Positions 25,154 to 38,459 of a stretch of DNA of 64,000 nt are shown piece by piece; within the stretch, counting starts at the first letter, position 1, and every line of letters begins with the position of its first letter. Made by a program: the position numbers and the translations under genes. The notes beneath the pieces are model-generated. The model did no database searches, was not told where the DNA came from, and saw only the letters and a list, made by a program, of their open reading frames with translations. Source of the DNA: Eimeria necatrix (taxonomy: Eukaryota > Apicomplexa > Conoidasida > Eucoccidiorida > Eimeriidae); NCBI RefSeq assembly GCF_000499385.1, contig NW_013654840.1:5001-69000 (forward strand), written 5' to 3'.

Positions 25154-27178
25154 ACCCACCTCTCCACCTGTCTATCATTGCTCTCACGGTGCTGACAGTG
25201 AAGACTTCTAGAAAGACTGCTCGTTTACTTCACGCGTGTTCATCTGGTGACAAGCCCTGTAGACCTTCACGACAGACTTCGAGTTCGCGTTGCCATTCAG
25301 CTGTTGCGTCTGCTGACGCCGATATTTGCGGATTTGTTTAAATGCGCTTGCATAGTTGTTCTAGGGGCTTCACTGCTTGTTATGCACCACTGGATGTCTC
25401 GCTAAATGTGCTCATTGCTGGGGGGGCAACCAGACAAGAGTCCGGCTGTTCCTGCGGCACTAACGGGCGGTGAATCCCACCTGTTGTGTCAGCAGCTACT
25501 TTTTATTAGCTCGGAATTACTTTGTTTTTATGGTAGACAAAGTGGGAGTTTGTAGGGCATCTTAGCAAGAGGAAGTTGGGAAGTGCTGTACTGCCGTTCG
25601 CACCATTGCAGCTACGCAGTACTACGAAGACCTGAATATTACTGCCAGCGCATGAATACTTATGACATTTAAAGGTAGCCAGTCCTTCGTACTCGCAGAG
25701 CAGCTCACCGCTGGAGATAACACGGAAAGGGGCGCTCCGCACACCACAGCGGTAGCTCTATGCCTCAGAGCGCAAAGCCAATAGACGGTCAGCTGCTGGA
25801 GCACAGAGCTTCTTGCACTATACGTACACGTGTGCGGGAGTCAGCTTATCGATTTTCTGGGGACTGCACGCCGTCTGACTGTTTATTTCCGGCCAACACA
25901 CAGCCGCGCTAAACGGCTTCATGGACACGGTTGACATCCGTCAAACACAGAACACTGCTTGCCACCCAAGAAGTGCAAGCGCCTCGTTGCGCTGTTCCCC
26001 CAATAAAGTCCTTTCCCACATATTAAACCCAAGCAGCAATTAGAACTTCTACAGTACTGCTAACGCTTCCTCCATAGATGAGAACTCTGCCGAAAGGCAG
26101 TCACAGAGGCCCTGAGGGCACTACTCCGTGCGTACCTAGCAAGAAATTGCTCTGTAGCCCATTGTGGACGACAGCGAACAAACACATTCATTCCTTCTTC
26201 GAGACAAAGGAACTACCCAATATTTTCGAGTGGTGCTTAACAAAAGCGGCATCTTTGGGATGCCATAGTGTCCTGCTTCGTTGAGGCTCCGCCACTGGAG
26301 TAACGTAGTATGACAGGCGCTTCTTTCCGAATATTTCAAAAATGGCCTTCTGATTTCCCCTGTCTAGCCCTTCCGCGGAGATTCTAGATGGTATCCATCC
26401 TCTAGTCTGCCTTATGGAAGTACGATTTTTTCGGCGCCCTGTCAAGTCCCGACTCAGATGCTCTACGTTTCTGGCCGTCGAATAGCATAGCCAGGCCAAC
26501 ATCACCACCTCTCCGTTGTTGCTGCTGCTGTTGCAGCTGCTGCCACTGCGTTGACACCAGTGCATTCCAGAGTTCAACTACAGCAGCACAACATAAAACT
26601 ATGCCTGCTGAGACGACAGGCCGGCTATAGCTTTCTGACCCACAATGGAGAGACAGACTGTCTAAGTACTCGAGTTTACGTGGAAGGTGTGCCTAATTTT
26701 TTTAGCGGACCTGGATCAATTTTTGAATGCTTGATCTTTTCTCGGTAGGTAATGCAGAGCATGCCTCTCCAGAAGTCGAGCCCTTCTGTTCCGTCTGTTT
26801 AAATGAGTCTTGTGGAGGCGAACAGTTTTCCTTCTGAACCGCATTTGTCTCTGCTGCTGCTGTTGCAATCGCACCAAAACTATGGCGTTGCTGCTCTTGC
26901 CACAAGAGGGCCTCTCTAAGCTGCCTGCAGCGTGCACAAATAAACATAGAACAATGATAAATTTGCGACTGCAAAGTTCGTTCCGACACTAAAGTCGGAA
27001 GTGCTGGAGCAGTCGCAGCGGTTCCTACCTATCGCCAAGACCGTACATGCTCAATCTTCGTTTCAACATTTTCCACACGTCATGATGACAGCTGCTCCTT
27101 TGAAGCTGCTTATCTGCTTATACACGCTGGCTAGCAGCAGTGCTTAGTACGATTTGACACGCTTGTTACCGTTTTGGG
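25154..27178. other. Intergenic region between convergent HAD and Ctf4-like genes
   Basis: About 2 kb with short frames and two small CTG/CAG patches near 26520 and 26850. The flanking genes converge, so both 3' UTRs lie here. No gene recognised. Confidence 0.55.
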
Positions 27179-30100
27179 TTAAGGTACCAGAGCCACTGAG
27201 AGTATTCTGAGAATTCTATTAACATACTCTGCTTGGAGCCGCGTATCTGAATCTAGAAGCGAACGAGCATGCTGGGGGGCGTTTTCGTTCTTCAGTCTCA
27301 GCGCCATTTCCTTGGCTACGCCATGAAGCTGCAAATACGAAGCATCCAGCCAACTCGTGCATTTACATGAAACGGCGTGGAATTCTGATGGTACTTCACC
27401 GCACAAGTCATATCCTTCTTGGTCCCCGTACAAGCGGTGGTATGAAGTAGAGAGACAGTGGGGGTTCTCAAACATGACGCCTGCAGCTGGTGGGTAATGA
27501 GAAAGTTCCGCTCACAGACGATGTAGCAACGCGACATAGTGCCTATGTGCTGATTCAGGGCCTTTGCCGAAAATTTGGCCCCTCACCCTTTTGTCATCTG
27601 TACACTTAGCGAAGCCTCTCAGGCAGTATTTGTCGTGCCGTTTGCTAAGAAGCTGAAGCTTTCTTTGAGCTTCCCTGGCCTCAGCATCCCCTTCGGCGCC
27701 ACCAACGGTTGACCCTCCACATATGCTAACAAAATGATTCAGTTGTCTGATGGCCATTTCCTGTTGAAACCTCAGCTCGTCATATTGCGGCCAGGGAACG
27801 AGCGCGGCATCCCCTCCCCCATCTCCAACCCCTTTGAGTTGTTTATCCTGCCGTAGAAGCCTCTGCCACCGACTGTATTTCCAGAGGTCAGGCGAGGGTA
27901 TGCGGAGAGGGATATGCTCCATTGTGTACCCGAAAAAAGCATCGGCAACGGAACAATCAGGAAACGAGAGACCTTCTTCATTCGCCTTTAGACGGACGAC
28001 ACCCAATTCCCCCTGAAGCAATAAAACACATGAAGTAACCAGGAGAACAAACTCCTAAAAGAAAACGAATAAAACGTAAAGAAGACAATAGAGGCGACGC
28101 TGAGAAAAAGAAACTTATCTGATCTCACTGACTTTCGTTTCGTCGATAATAATTGGGAATAGAGGCGCCGTGGCTGACGCTTCCCTAAGCGAGCATAGCT
28201 TCACCCATCTGAATGCGTATGACAGCCCTCCAACACTCGTGGAGGCAACCGGTAGCAGCCCGCGAACGATTCCTAAGCCAAGTACAATTAGAAAACAGAA
28301 ACACGGTTATGGTCGCTGCACTTCATGAAGCATAGGAACTCGAGTTTCCACGGGTCACCTAGCCCGAGATCTATTCCGTGCATACCTGCACGTACTGCCA
28401 GTTAAGTCCTACGATATCCTGATTGGCAGGGACGTTACGGGACTAAACTTGCCCGAAGTATCCTTCACTGCGGGCATTCCTCCAGGAGAAACACTGATCC
28501 AATCTAGTGGGGAACCCACGTCGAAGAAACCTGAAAATGCATAAAGGCAAAGAGTGGCCGCAAAAGCTTCCAAAAACTTGCATGAAATCTCATACTGACC
28601 ACGCAGTGGGCCTTCGCGTCTACGTTGCTTCACGATAAGCCTAACCAGCACCTAACCTTCATGAATAATGTCCACTTCCGGAATACAAGCGGCTGCGGCA
28701 GGCGGAGCTGCCAATCGCCTCTTTAAACAAGAAATAGGCAGACGAAATGCGGCATTTTCGCACGCTGGGCTCGGGTGAACATGCATCACGTAGCAATACA
28801 GCTGCAAAAACCCTTCGCTGCTTCCTGTTTGTGTCACAACGATCAGCAATTGCTGAGAACCACACAGCGAAACAGGCTTCCCAAACACATCAGCTGTGTA
28901 TAGCAGTGTCCCTCCCAATGTGAAGATGCGCAGCGTCCTGAAGCAACAAGTTACAGGACATGCATGCACCTGGGTTGCAGATAATGTAACTGCAGCCGAT
29001 GAAATGGGACATGCTTTCGCATGCATTCGCAGAAGGGCAACCACCTCCAATAAAATGCCGATTGCATTCTCGTTGGTACTGCGGGCTCCAGTGCCTAAGT
29101 GCGATGCCTAAGCGGCTAAACGGCATCCGGCAAAACTGTGAGCGCCCTTATGTTAATAATTAGACCTGCCTCTCTTCAGTGACTGCGGCCACGAATGAAT
29201 CCCCTGCAGCGACGGCAACAATCTCCTCTCCCTCCGAAAAATGTTTCAGCCACGAACCCGCATCCAAAAAGGAGCTTCGCACAGTAAACACAGCATGCAA
29301 TCATTATGGAGTGGTTCATGATGAGCAGAAAGCTCTGCGCACCAATCAAATGACGCGCCTCCTTGCTGTGTGAGGACCGGGAATTACGGAGTCAAGAGGA
29401 ACGGCGGAAGAGTCCTACCGGAACTCTAAGACGCTGTGATTGGAGCCTGACGCAGCCAAGACAACACCAGCTCTACCTGCAAAACAAGCAGCAAAAGCTC
29501 CCATTCGCCAAACAACCCCTTAGTATTGAGCGATGCAACACCTATCTACTGCACCCATGCCGTAGCGATTGCACCCGCGCCGCAGCAGTAGCGATTCACT
29601 TTACTTACAGAGAGCTGCAGCTGACGAATTTTGCAAATCTGTCAACTTTCTGTGAGCCGTGCCATCAGCAACAGCACCAGGCGAGAAATTAAAGACATCA
29701 AGCACAGAGTTGTCGGCAGTCACAGTCTTGGTTATATGCCCTAGATGAGTCCAAAACAAACACCTGAAGGAGCAGCACTGGAGACAAGCGGGCACCTTGC
29801 CATGAACCTAACGTCCACTATCTCACACAGTGACAAAACAGAAAGAGAGCCTCATTAGCCGCCTTCGTATGGGCATGCACATGCAAAAAGTACAACGCAA
29901 CAGTGAAGCTTCTGGAGTCTTTTGTGGTGGCTGCAAAATGTTTGGCATAGAAAAGCCTCAAACAAATAGGACTGTAGTGTGCAAAGACGGATGCTTTTTC
30001 GCACCACGGCTTTCCTGCTTCTAGTGGCTTGGGCCCACCACCTGGATGAACAATCGGCTGTTTAATATAGTGCTGCCTCTTGAACAGTGAATTTATCATT

Positions 30101-32796
30101 GCCTGAGCCTCTTGCAACTCGGACCGTAGAGCAATAATGCTCGATGCGACAGTTTCAGCATCCCCAGCGTCAAGCCCCTCTCCGTCTACTGACGTCCTGC
30201 GGAAGCCCCCAGTCTCAGTACCGCTACTTTCACTCTCCTCTTCAGCTCCAGTTAGCGGCCGTTTCCGGCGCTTCCGACTGTGTTTCTTGGGGGGAGCTGC
30301 ACGCATGATCGCACATGAATATAAACCAATAAAAGGATGTGACCAGCATGCCCTTCTCAGTATGATGTAAGCATGACCGCGGGCAACACATCACATATCA
30401 TCATACAAGCACTCGACACCGTTTCGGTCCTTGCCTCTATATATCTACCCAATTCAGTGTTAGTGAAAAGAAGAGCGTTCGCGCCGCAAATTTGTGTAGG
30501 AACGTTGTCATAAGTGGTTCAGGTTGCAGCACCCTCCATTTTGAACACACGCTCAGCAGGCAGACAATGTTTGCTCAAATACTTGAAGGCGCCCATCTTC
30601 AAACAACATGAGCGTGGCTGCGCTTGCTATCAAAGGAATTCACAGATGCAATTCAGCCAACGAAAATGCTTGTCTGCCTGCGTACTTCTCTCCTCGGGCT
30701 CCATTCCGTCAAAAAGTTCATTCCCCTCCGCCTCGTTTTCCGATTCTTCAGCGGAGGCTTCCGCAGCCTCCCGACTCAGGAATGCTTCGACTGAACTCGC
30801 AGATGCTTTGCTGCCTACACATAGAATGATGACACATGGCGCAGCACAAGCCGTTAAATGTAGCTAGTACTTTTCCAACAGCTCAATAGGGAATCGCACC
30901 CCTAAACTTACAAAAGCTCGAACCGATGCACGTAAACAGAGGAAGCAAGCGCCCATGCGCCCACGTGGCCACATAAGAAGCACTTATGTTTTGGACGCAT
31001 TCTTTCAACATGTCAGCTATTCCAGCAACGGGATGAAGAAACGTGCGAATGACCTGCCGCCGTCCACCGAAGTCCATTGATGAGCAGTGGTTCCAACACA
31101 GTTCCACTCACTTTTCACACCCTCGGCCTCCTCCTCGTCTGCCAAAGGAGTCTTTGAATTCTGGCTCGTCTGCTTGTCAACAGTGGGTGAGGCGACAGGA
31201 GCCTGTGCCGCTGAACGAGCTGCATTGCAGAGGTCTTCAGAGGACAGGCAGAGTAAGCCAAGAGTACCATCACTTCGAAGCAGCAGTAGGCAGGCAAACG
31301 GGGCAACGGCGGGAAGAAAGCAAATACCCTGCAACTGCGCCTTTCCGTCATCTGCAGATGGACAAAAGACACAAAATACCCACGAGAGAATCTGAGGAGG
31401 CCTTCCTAACTCATGTAACTCGACAATGAAATGGTGGAAGAAGTGCGCAAGTACAAGACAGTGGATCTGAGGGCACAAGTGGCTTATTTACTGCGTATTG
31501 TCATAAGCGGCTCCTCTTGTTGCATCCTCCAAACGCATATGGTGCCCCTGGTGGATACACCGCACATCAGCGGTTCGCCTTCCCCCTCATTGGGTCCGAC
31601 CGATACTCTACCATCGGCAATAAAACCAAAGTGCTGAACAAAAAGCAAAGGGAACGCGGCTTCGGTCTGAGGCAAGGACGGCGCCTCAGTTGCCTCCTCC
31701 CAAGCAGTTGATCTGGATGAACAGCGGAGCTGTAGAGCCCCTGGAAGCAGCAGTTTTTCCTCTTTAACCCTGCACGCAGAAAAGCGAAGCGCTGTTAGGA
31801 CAATTTTGGACCAGATAACCGGAACACAACAATGATGGGGTGGCTAACGAGGCACCGGCACTGCTGACAAAACAAACTTCACACCAAGCAGGTTGAGGTG
31901 GCGGCTCAGCAGATCCTGTAAGCTTCAAAGGAGAGAAGTCCTTCAAAACGCTAAACTGCCACCCATCACGCTTAAGCAGGACCAGGCGCCTTTTTCTGGT
32001 GCTGATGGCTGCATGGTCGCCTCGGGGGGACAGAGTGAGACGGCACCCTCCGTCCACGACGCTGTGCACAGTTCAGGCAGCGCAGCATTATATGCAGTCT
32101 AAAGCGTTGCACAGAGAAAGTGGCATAGCGAATGTATAGTTCGGTAATTCGTGAAAGGTCAGGTCCAACTCACGGGAATTCCGTTGTTTGGTTTCTGTCT
32201 GGCCATGATGCAACGGCAACTCCGTCGCTATACAGCACGACCACCATTAAAACCCATTTGCTGAGGCCTTCCTTAGTCTTGTCTGCGTCAGCCAGTCCTG
32301 TGTCATCCTTGCTGGTGACGTAGCAGCACGCAATATCGACAGGCTCGGCCATCCGGCAGCATAGGAGCTGCTTTGATGAGCCAGTGAGGGAACGTGGGAG
32401 CTTCTGTCCCCCGATCTCCCTTTGCTCTTGCTCCTTTACCTCGAGTAGCCATAACTGGCCGTTTGACAACCCTGCGAGCAGCTGGAGGGGCGCTTCATTC
32501 GTATGGGCCTCCGCTGAGGCCAAGGCCGTCACGCCGCAGTCGGCTGCCGACGCCGCAGCAATGGTCAGCTTGCAGCTCTCTAATTCTTCAGCCTTTTCGC
32601 GAGTTGGTAGCAGACGGTGAGCGATGACTGTGGACGACCCATTGAAGGTGAAAAAGTCCGCGGCGAGCGGCCTTTCTGCATGGTCGGAGGGGCCTTGAGG
32701 CGGGGAGCGGACAACGGAACACAGGCCCTTTGGATGAAATCCCGAGCCTCCACTGCTATACCACTTTACACTGCGTCCCTCTCCCTCTGCTTTCAT
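27179..32796 (-). CDS. Ctf4 / AND-1 (WDHD1) homologue, replication-fork hub protein, about 14 exons
   Basis: Proposed exons (minus strand): 32796-32174, 32061-31885, 31769-31492, 31351-31112, 31016-30912, 30814-30686, 30296-30005, 29763-29609, 29274-29170, 28937-28657, 28530-28453, 28272-28133, 28012-27520 and 27480-27179; about 1130 aa, close to human WDHD1. Exons 1-5 hold WD40-like blades (GVSTRGTICVWRM; QLLAGLSNGQLWLLEV). Exons 6-7 are an acidic then basic linker. Exons 8-13 match the SepB/Mcl1 middle domain: LFWTHLGHI, EGEEIVAVAAGDSFVAAVTE, RTLRIFTLGGTLLYTADVFG and GIVRGLL. The family trimerises and links the CMG helicase to Pol alpha-primase. No C-terminal HMG box is visible. Unsure points: the start (an acceptor sits just upstream of 32796, so a 5' exon may exist) and the exon 8-9 junction, where the strong donor after 29609 breaks phase and a weak one after 29626 keeps it. 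Two introns use GC donors. Confidence 0.8.
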
Positions 32797-34905
32797 CGTC
32801 CCAACTTGTTGGTTTGTATTCTGAAACGGTAGAGACCTCAGCCTGGAAGGAGGAACCGCAGTGTGCCGAAGTCACAAATGCTACGCCACCACTTAGTAAG
32901 ACACGCCAAAAAAATCAGCTCTAGCACTTCATTTTAAGGTGACGAGGGCAGAAGGCGAGGAGACTGTAGCTGGCTGGGTTTGGTTGCAGCTGTGTGCCCC
33001 ACCACTCGAGTGCTCAGTACCCGAGGGCCTACTTATTATTGGGTAATATGCAGCTTTGTCTTCACTATTGAGAAAAAGCAAATGGCTGTTTTTCCGTGCC
33101 TTACGGTGAAAATTTTGTCACATGGGGCTGGAGCGTGGTGGTTGAGTAAAGTGTGTTATTGTGGCTGGTCTGATGGGTGGTTACTGGTGGGGCGTGGAGA
33201 CAGCAGGTAACGAAAAGCTAGGAGCAAATGTTGAAATACTGACCTCAGGCTACCAATTTTCATACAAATATGCGGATATTGTTGTGTTTATATGTAGACG
33301 CTCTCGCGAATCGACTGTCCCAAGAAGACTGCCAGCAGACTGTTGACTGTCTCTTAGTGGTAAGCAATGCAAACGCAACTCCGCGCCACATGTTTTTGGA
33401 CCATGGACGCAGTGTAAAATCAAGTGCGATTTTCTGACACACGATATTTATTCATGAAAAGAAGGTAAATACCGCTAAAGGCCAAATACAGACAAAGTTC
33501 GAGACTAAGTTTCCTGGATATGTGATAGTTTGGCGATGGTACTTCTACGCCTCAAAGGCTAGATAAGACGTCATGAAAATAACACTGTAACACTCCATTT
33601 TGCATCATGCCTTGCTCCTTCGTCCAATAGTACTTACTCCAGCCAGCTCTTCACTAGGGCCCCGTAGCGGAAGTAGAATCATGCAGTGGAACTACGGTAG
33701 GTAGCGGTTCTCTATGGCCTTAAGCATACCGAATGAAAGGGCTGGAAACCAATGCAGTCTATGCTAGCTTTTGTTGTGGCATGACTGAGGCGGCCTCGAC
33801 GTATGCCCACCTACTTCTTGGCTGACCTCTCGCCAGTTCTTGATAGTTAACAAATCTACTCACTACTGCTGAAGTGACCCGTTTTGGCCGCAATCTGTTA
33901 ATTACTAGCCTGCGTAGCTTCGCACACATGTGCTAGGGAGGGTCTGCAACTTGAACTCTGCTGTCTAACGCAGAGAGTAGCATGCGCTGCGCTCTACAAG
34001 CGAGCCTGTGAGGCCAATATATGACGGCACCATAGCATCTCCCTACTCAAGAAGCTAACATCTAGTTCGTCTGTACGACCCACCCATTTAGCTGTTCTGC
34101 GAACGAAACGTGCTAATTTTGCTCCAAATACCAAAAATCGCCTCGGCTGGAGATTCAAACGCAAAGAATTTAAACAAGAGTCTACCGAGTTACCTGCCGG
34201 TCCGGTGCTCAAAAAGCCTTAGAAGTGATGGCGCAGGGGCCGAAATGAGCATTCCCTTAAGGTGCACAAACTTAGGGCTGCGGCCCGTGATGCTCAGTTA
34301 GTCAGCTGCATTTCATGCATGAAACTAATGCAGTGTGCGCTGTTCACAGAAAAGAAATCAACAGTAAATCACATGGAAACCCATGCTACCGGATACACCA
34401 AAAACTGTCCGTAAGGAAAGAGGCATTCACATTGTTAGAAAACAGCTAGTGGCTGCTTGTGGGCGTCGAGTCATGTCATGCGACAGGAAACTGTAAAGCA
34501 TGAGGAGCAGTGAACACAAAATCAGCGAATTGGCCTTCCCTCAACAACGCCGCTATTTTCCCGAAGTGGAGCAAGACTGCAGCTGCAGCCCGGCACGGAT
34601 GCCTTTGCAAGTTAGCAAGTGGACAACACCAGAGTGACTTCTACACGATATTGCACGGAGGCTTTCACTCAGCTCCAAAATGTGAATGGAAGCCATGAAA
34701 AGGCAGGGATAGTCGTGGCAATCTTTAAATGTCCAAGTCCTTCATTGTGGCATACACTCGGGGCATTTCAAATAGAGCCATCTCCTGAATACAAAGCAAC
34801 ACCATAGCATGTTACTGACACAGGAGTGGCAGGCAGCAGCAAAAAATTGGCTAGTGTCCGCAAGAACGGCATAGCAGATTGCAATAGAGCCTGAAGGCAA
34901 CCGTA
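32797..34905. other. Intergenic region between Ctf4-like and F-box/LRR genes
   Basis: Both flanking genes run on the minus strand. The part next to 32797 may hold an unplaced 5' exon of the Ctf4-like gene. Otherwise short frames only; no repeat or RNA gene seen. Confidence 0.5.
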
Positions 34906-37900
34906 TCAGCTCACATTGTGAAGTGACAACCGAGCGTTGGTGGCGCCCGCAAGGACAAGGGCTGCCTCGACCCTCTGTCTCTCCACATTACATCCAAATA
35001 ACCCTAGTCGCCTCAGCTGCTTCCCTGTGCCGAAAATATTGGAGCAAAAACAATACTGGCTATGTGAAATTCTTCGCAGGGCAGCGCGTTCTCTAACACA
35101 GGGGCACCAACGGCCACAAGAAGAGAACTCGCGGTCCCAGTCGGTGCACAGACGATCGTCTCTGAGTACTTGAAAGCGAGGAATCCATAAAACAGTAGGA
35201 AGCGAGCTATTGTCTCAGTCACTACAATCTGCAAAGGCATCGCGCAGCTGAAGGCACATTTGCCACAGTAGTACCTGAAGCAACAGTGAAGCCAGAATCA
35301 CAAAAGGCGGAAGTGACCCTCCAACAATGCGAAACGTCAAGAAAACGAAGGAGAGGCAGCTCAGCCAGCAAGTGCACCAGCAAACTATCATCGATAGCCC
35401 TGCGACAACAAAGGCAAATGCTGCAGGAAGCAAAACGCCATGAACGGCACGGATGGTGATACTTGAAGAAACAGAGCGGCTCCTCGAAGCGTGGCTTCGT
35501 TCTACGGTGTTGCTTCTGCATATTTGACAGTAAGCCGTGAGTTGCATGAGTCAGTCAAGTGGGAATCTCCAACAGCGTGAAATGCAGGCGAATTTTGAGA
35601 CAGGAAATGGCCAGCAGCTCACGCCGTGTGGCTTAATTTAAGGCGCGTAAGCGACTGGAGAGAAAATGCCAGGCGAAAGAGACAGTCGCGAGAAACAGGG
35701 CCAGTGCAAGAAAGATCCAGCATCTGCAGCTTGGGGCAGCCCTCCACAACAGCCGATACAGTTAGCGTGGTTACTGCAGTGTCTGTGCACCCGGAAGAAA
35801 CCACAGCACTGAGTGTACGGTCAAAAACGACAAAGGCAAACTTGGCTGGCGTTCTCTCCACTGCCAAGCGACCTGCCCGTCAAGTCTTTGTAGAGCTAGC
35901 ACTAACAGTAATTCCGCGACTCTTGCTGTGAGCAATATTGTGGCCGCTGGCACTACCCACCTGCCAAAACGAGGACTTGCAGATTGTGTAGAGAAGCAAA
36001 GACAGTGGCGGACGAGTCATCAATAGCTGTCCCGCGCAGATCAAGAAACTCCTACAAAATCACGAAGGGTCTGGATGTTTCCAGCAATCAGCTGTTGTCA
36101 GCAACCCAGAATGCCCCAACAGAAGCAGGTTTTCAACAACGGCTAACCGTGAATATGAAGCACAAAGAGCGGTACAGAATGCAGGCTCACGAGCGTCTTT
36201 TTCGCGTTGGCCAGGACGGTGAAGTCTTTCATCTCGCTGCATCGGGCAAGGGATAAAAATTTGATTGGAGCTATGCACTCCTCAACTTCGTGCTGAGGTT
36301 GTGCATGTTCCTGCTGCTGCTGGTACTGTTTCTGCTGCGGTGTCAGAAGGGCCTTGATTGATCGGCAAGTAAGGCGGCAGCATCCCCGAGCTCCAACTGT
36401 CAGCCCCAAGGCCACCCGTTCGAGCCGAGGCAGCAAACCCAGTGTTGACAGGGCTTCATCAGTCAAGGAGAAGGAGTCACGCAGATCTACACAACGCAGG
36501 TCACGAAGCCTGCAGCAGCCGAAATGCACCGGTTTGGAATGCAATATCCACCGAAAAGAGCAGAGCGAAGCAAAAGCTAGCCGGAAGCGCCAACAGCGCC
36601 ACATGCAATAGATTGTCAATGGCATACGGATGCCATTGCGGCGACAGTGTTTCCATTCCTGCACACCTCAGGAGAAGTGTCCTTAGGCTCTTGTCTGTAA
36701 GTTTGTTGCACCGACGCATCACCAAGACTTGTAGCTTCTGGGGGAGAGCGTTGCTACGGGCTCGCGAGAGACGCTCTATCTGTGATGCACTCAGGCTTCC
36801 CCCTGCGGTTATCTCCAGTAGTCTCAAACTTGGCGAGCTGCAACATGCGCCCGCACAAGCTGCAGTGGGTTCACATCCATGCGCCAGCATGATCTTTAGG
36901 GCAGAATGACCGAAGTGGGACAATAACTTAGCACGAGCTGCAGTGAGACCTTAGTGTCTTGTTCGCTCGTCCCCAAATCTTGGAACAGTGTATATATTCT
37001 TTGGTGTAGCAGTGTCTTGCCTCATTATTGCCTTGATAAGAGCTTCTGCAGAAGACGTCGAAGCGTCCCCAGAAAAGCGCAAGATCCTCCGCTGACGGCG
37101 AATAACCCCAGCAAAGCGACGGCAAGCTGAGCCAACAGAAGCAGCAACAATGCCAGACGCAAAAACACAGGCAATGCCTTGCCGAAGCCTTCAAAATCAC
37201 CGAAGTTAATTCGTCTTAAGTCCATCTGGCAAGCTTCTGCAATAGCACGAAGCAACTTCGGGTCGCAACAGCGGCAGCAGCAAGAGCGAAAACAGCATAA
37301 AGCAGCAGCAAAGTAACATAAAAATAAAGTGCTCACTCGTTGCAAATTCCTTTCCGCCATAGTCAAGGACATGGAGTATCAACGGCTCGGGCAAATCTAC
37401 CCAGGGTCGTGTAAGACGAGCCGGATAAGCGGACCCAAAATCGCGACCTGCAGTAGGTGCTGGAGCTGAAGCTGTAGGGGCCTTGGCAGAATTCTCTCTA
37501 CCAGAACCCCAGATCATGCAACCTGCATGGGGAGTAGTTGCGGATGCTGCTGTAGGCTCCAGTTCTCGGACTGCTGTTACTTTTCTCGGCACTGCGTCCG
37601 CCTGCAAAGTGCGTGACGATCCTGTTCGTTCCTGCTTGATGGTGTCCACACCGCTGCTTCCACACGCATTGGGTATAATGCCAGCACAAAAGCTGTCAGG
37701 AGAAGATTCTGACGCTGCGATTCCTGTCCGTTGCAGTTTCTTATGTCCCTCAGAGCTATTAAGATTCGCCTCGTTAGTGGCGCTTGCTGTACCACTCAGG
37801 CTGTATGGGGTGATGCGACGTTTGTGCCTCCAGTTGAAAATGTGAGCCAGATCCCCTGCTTTCGGGGGCACTTGCACCGAGACGTTGGCAGCCGATTTCT

Positions 37901-38459
37901 CTGCAGAAATTGCCATTTGGCACTGTTCAATTACTGAGCTTGCCGGCTGCGGCCTCAAACAGGGCAGTTCTACGTTGAGAGATGGTGATTCACCTGCTGA
38001 AGCTGCTGCTCCACAAATCTTCGCCGTTGAGTCAACGGTTGCAGCATCTGCCGATAGAGCGTCTGATCCCTTTGCTGCTCCTTGTGATACTCTTGAGAAG
38101 TCATCAGGGAGGCTATTCAGCTTTTCTGCTGCGCATTGCTCGCCTTTTTGTCTTGCTCCAACAAGAGGAGCTCCCTGCGGCGGTGACACTGATGTAGTAA
38201 GGGTCCCGCTGCCCTGTGCAGGCTTAAGGCCAAAGAATTGTCTGAGAGCCTTGGCCGATATTGGAGCCGCTTTGCCGGTTGAGCTGCTCTGGTTTGCCTT
38301 TCTCGTGAGCAATGCTCTCTTACACTGCTGCGATTGAACGCCCAAAAGTGTTGCTACCGCTGTGCCACCTGCAGTAGCTGCAGCAGCGTCTGCTGCGGCT
38401 TCTTGCGAAGGTACTGGTGATGAAGTTGCTGCTGCCCCTCTGCAGGGAGCACTCGGCAT
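34906..38459 (-). CDS. F-box / leucine-rich-repeat protein (FBXL type), eight exons
   Basis: Proposed exons (minus strand): 38459-37337, 37236-37201, 36937-36667, 36509-36191, 36051-35961, 35782-35623, 35399-35275 and 35024-34906; 747 aa with all phases closed. The first 350 residues are Ala/Ser-rich and probably disordered. An F-box-like motif follows (VDLPEPLILHVLDY, about 355-368). The rest is leucine-rich repeats of the Cys-containing FBXL kind: LQVLVMRRCNKLTD, LRCVDLRDSFSLTD, LQVLVLAG, LQMLDLSCTG, LTRLKLSHT and LRFLDVSHCWR. Repeats run at 26 residues across several splice junctions, which supports those joins. A Gln/His-rich loop interrupts one repeat. FBXL proteins recruit substrates to SCF ubiquitin ligases through Skp1. 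Weakest points are the 36-nt exon 2 and whether the ATG at 38459 is the true start. Confidence 0.8.
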
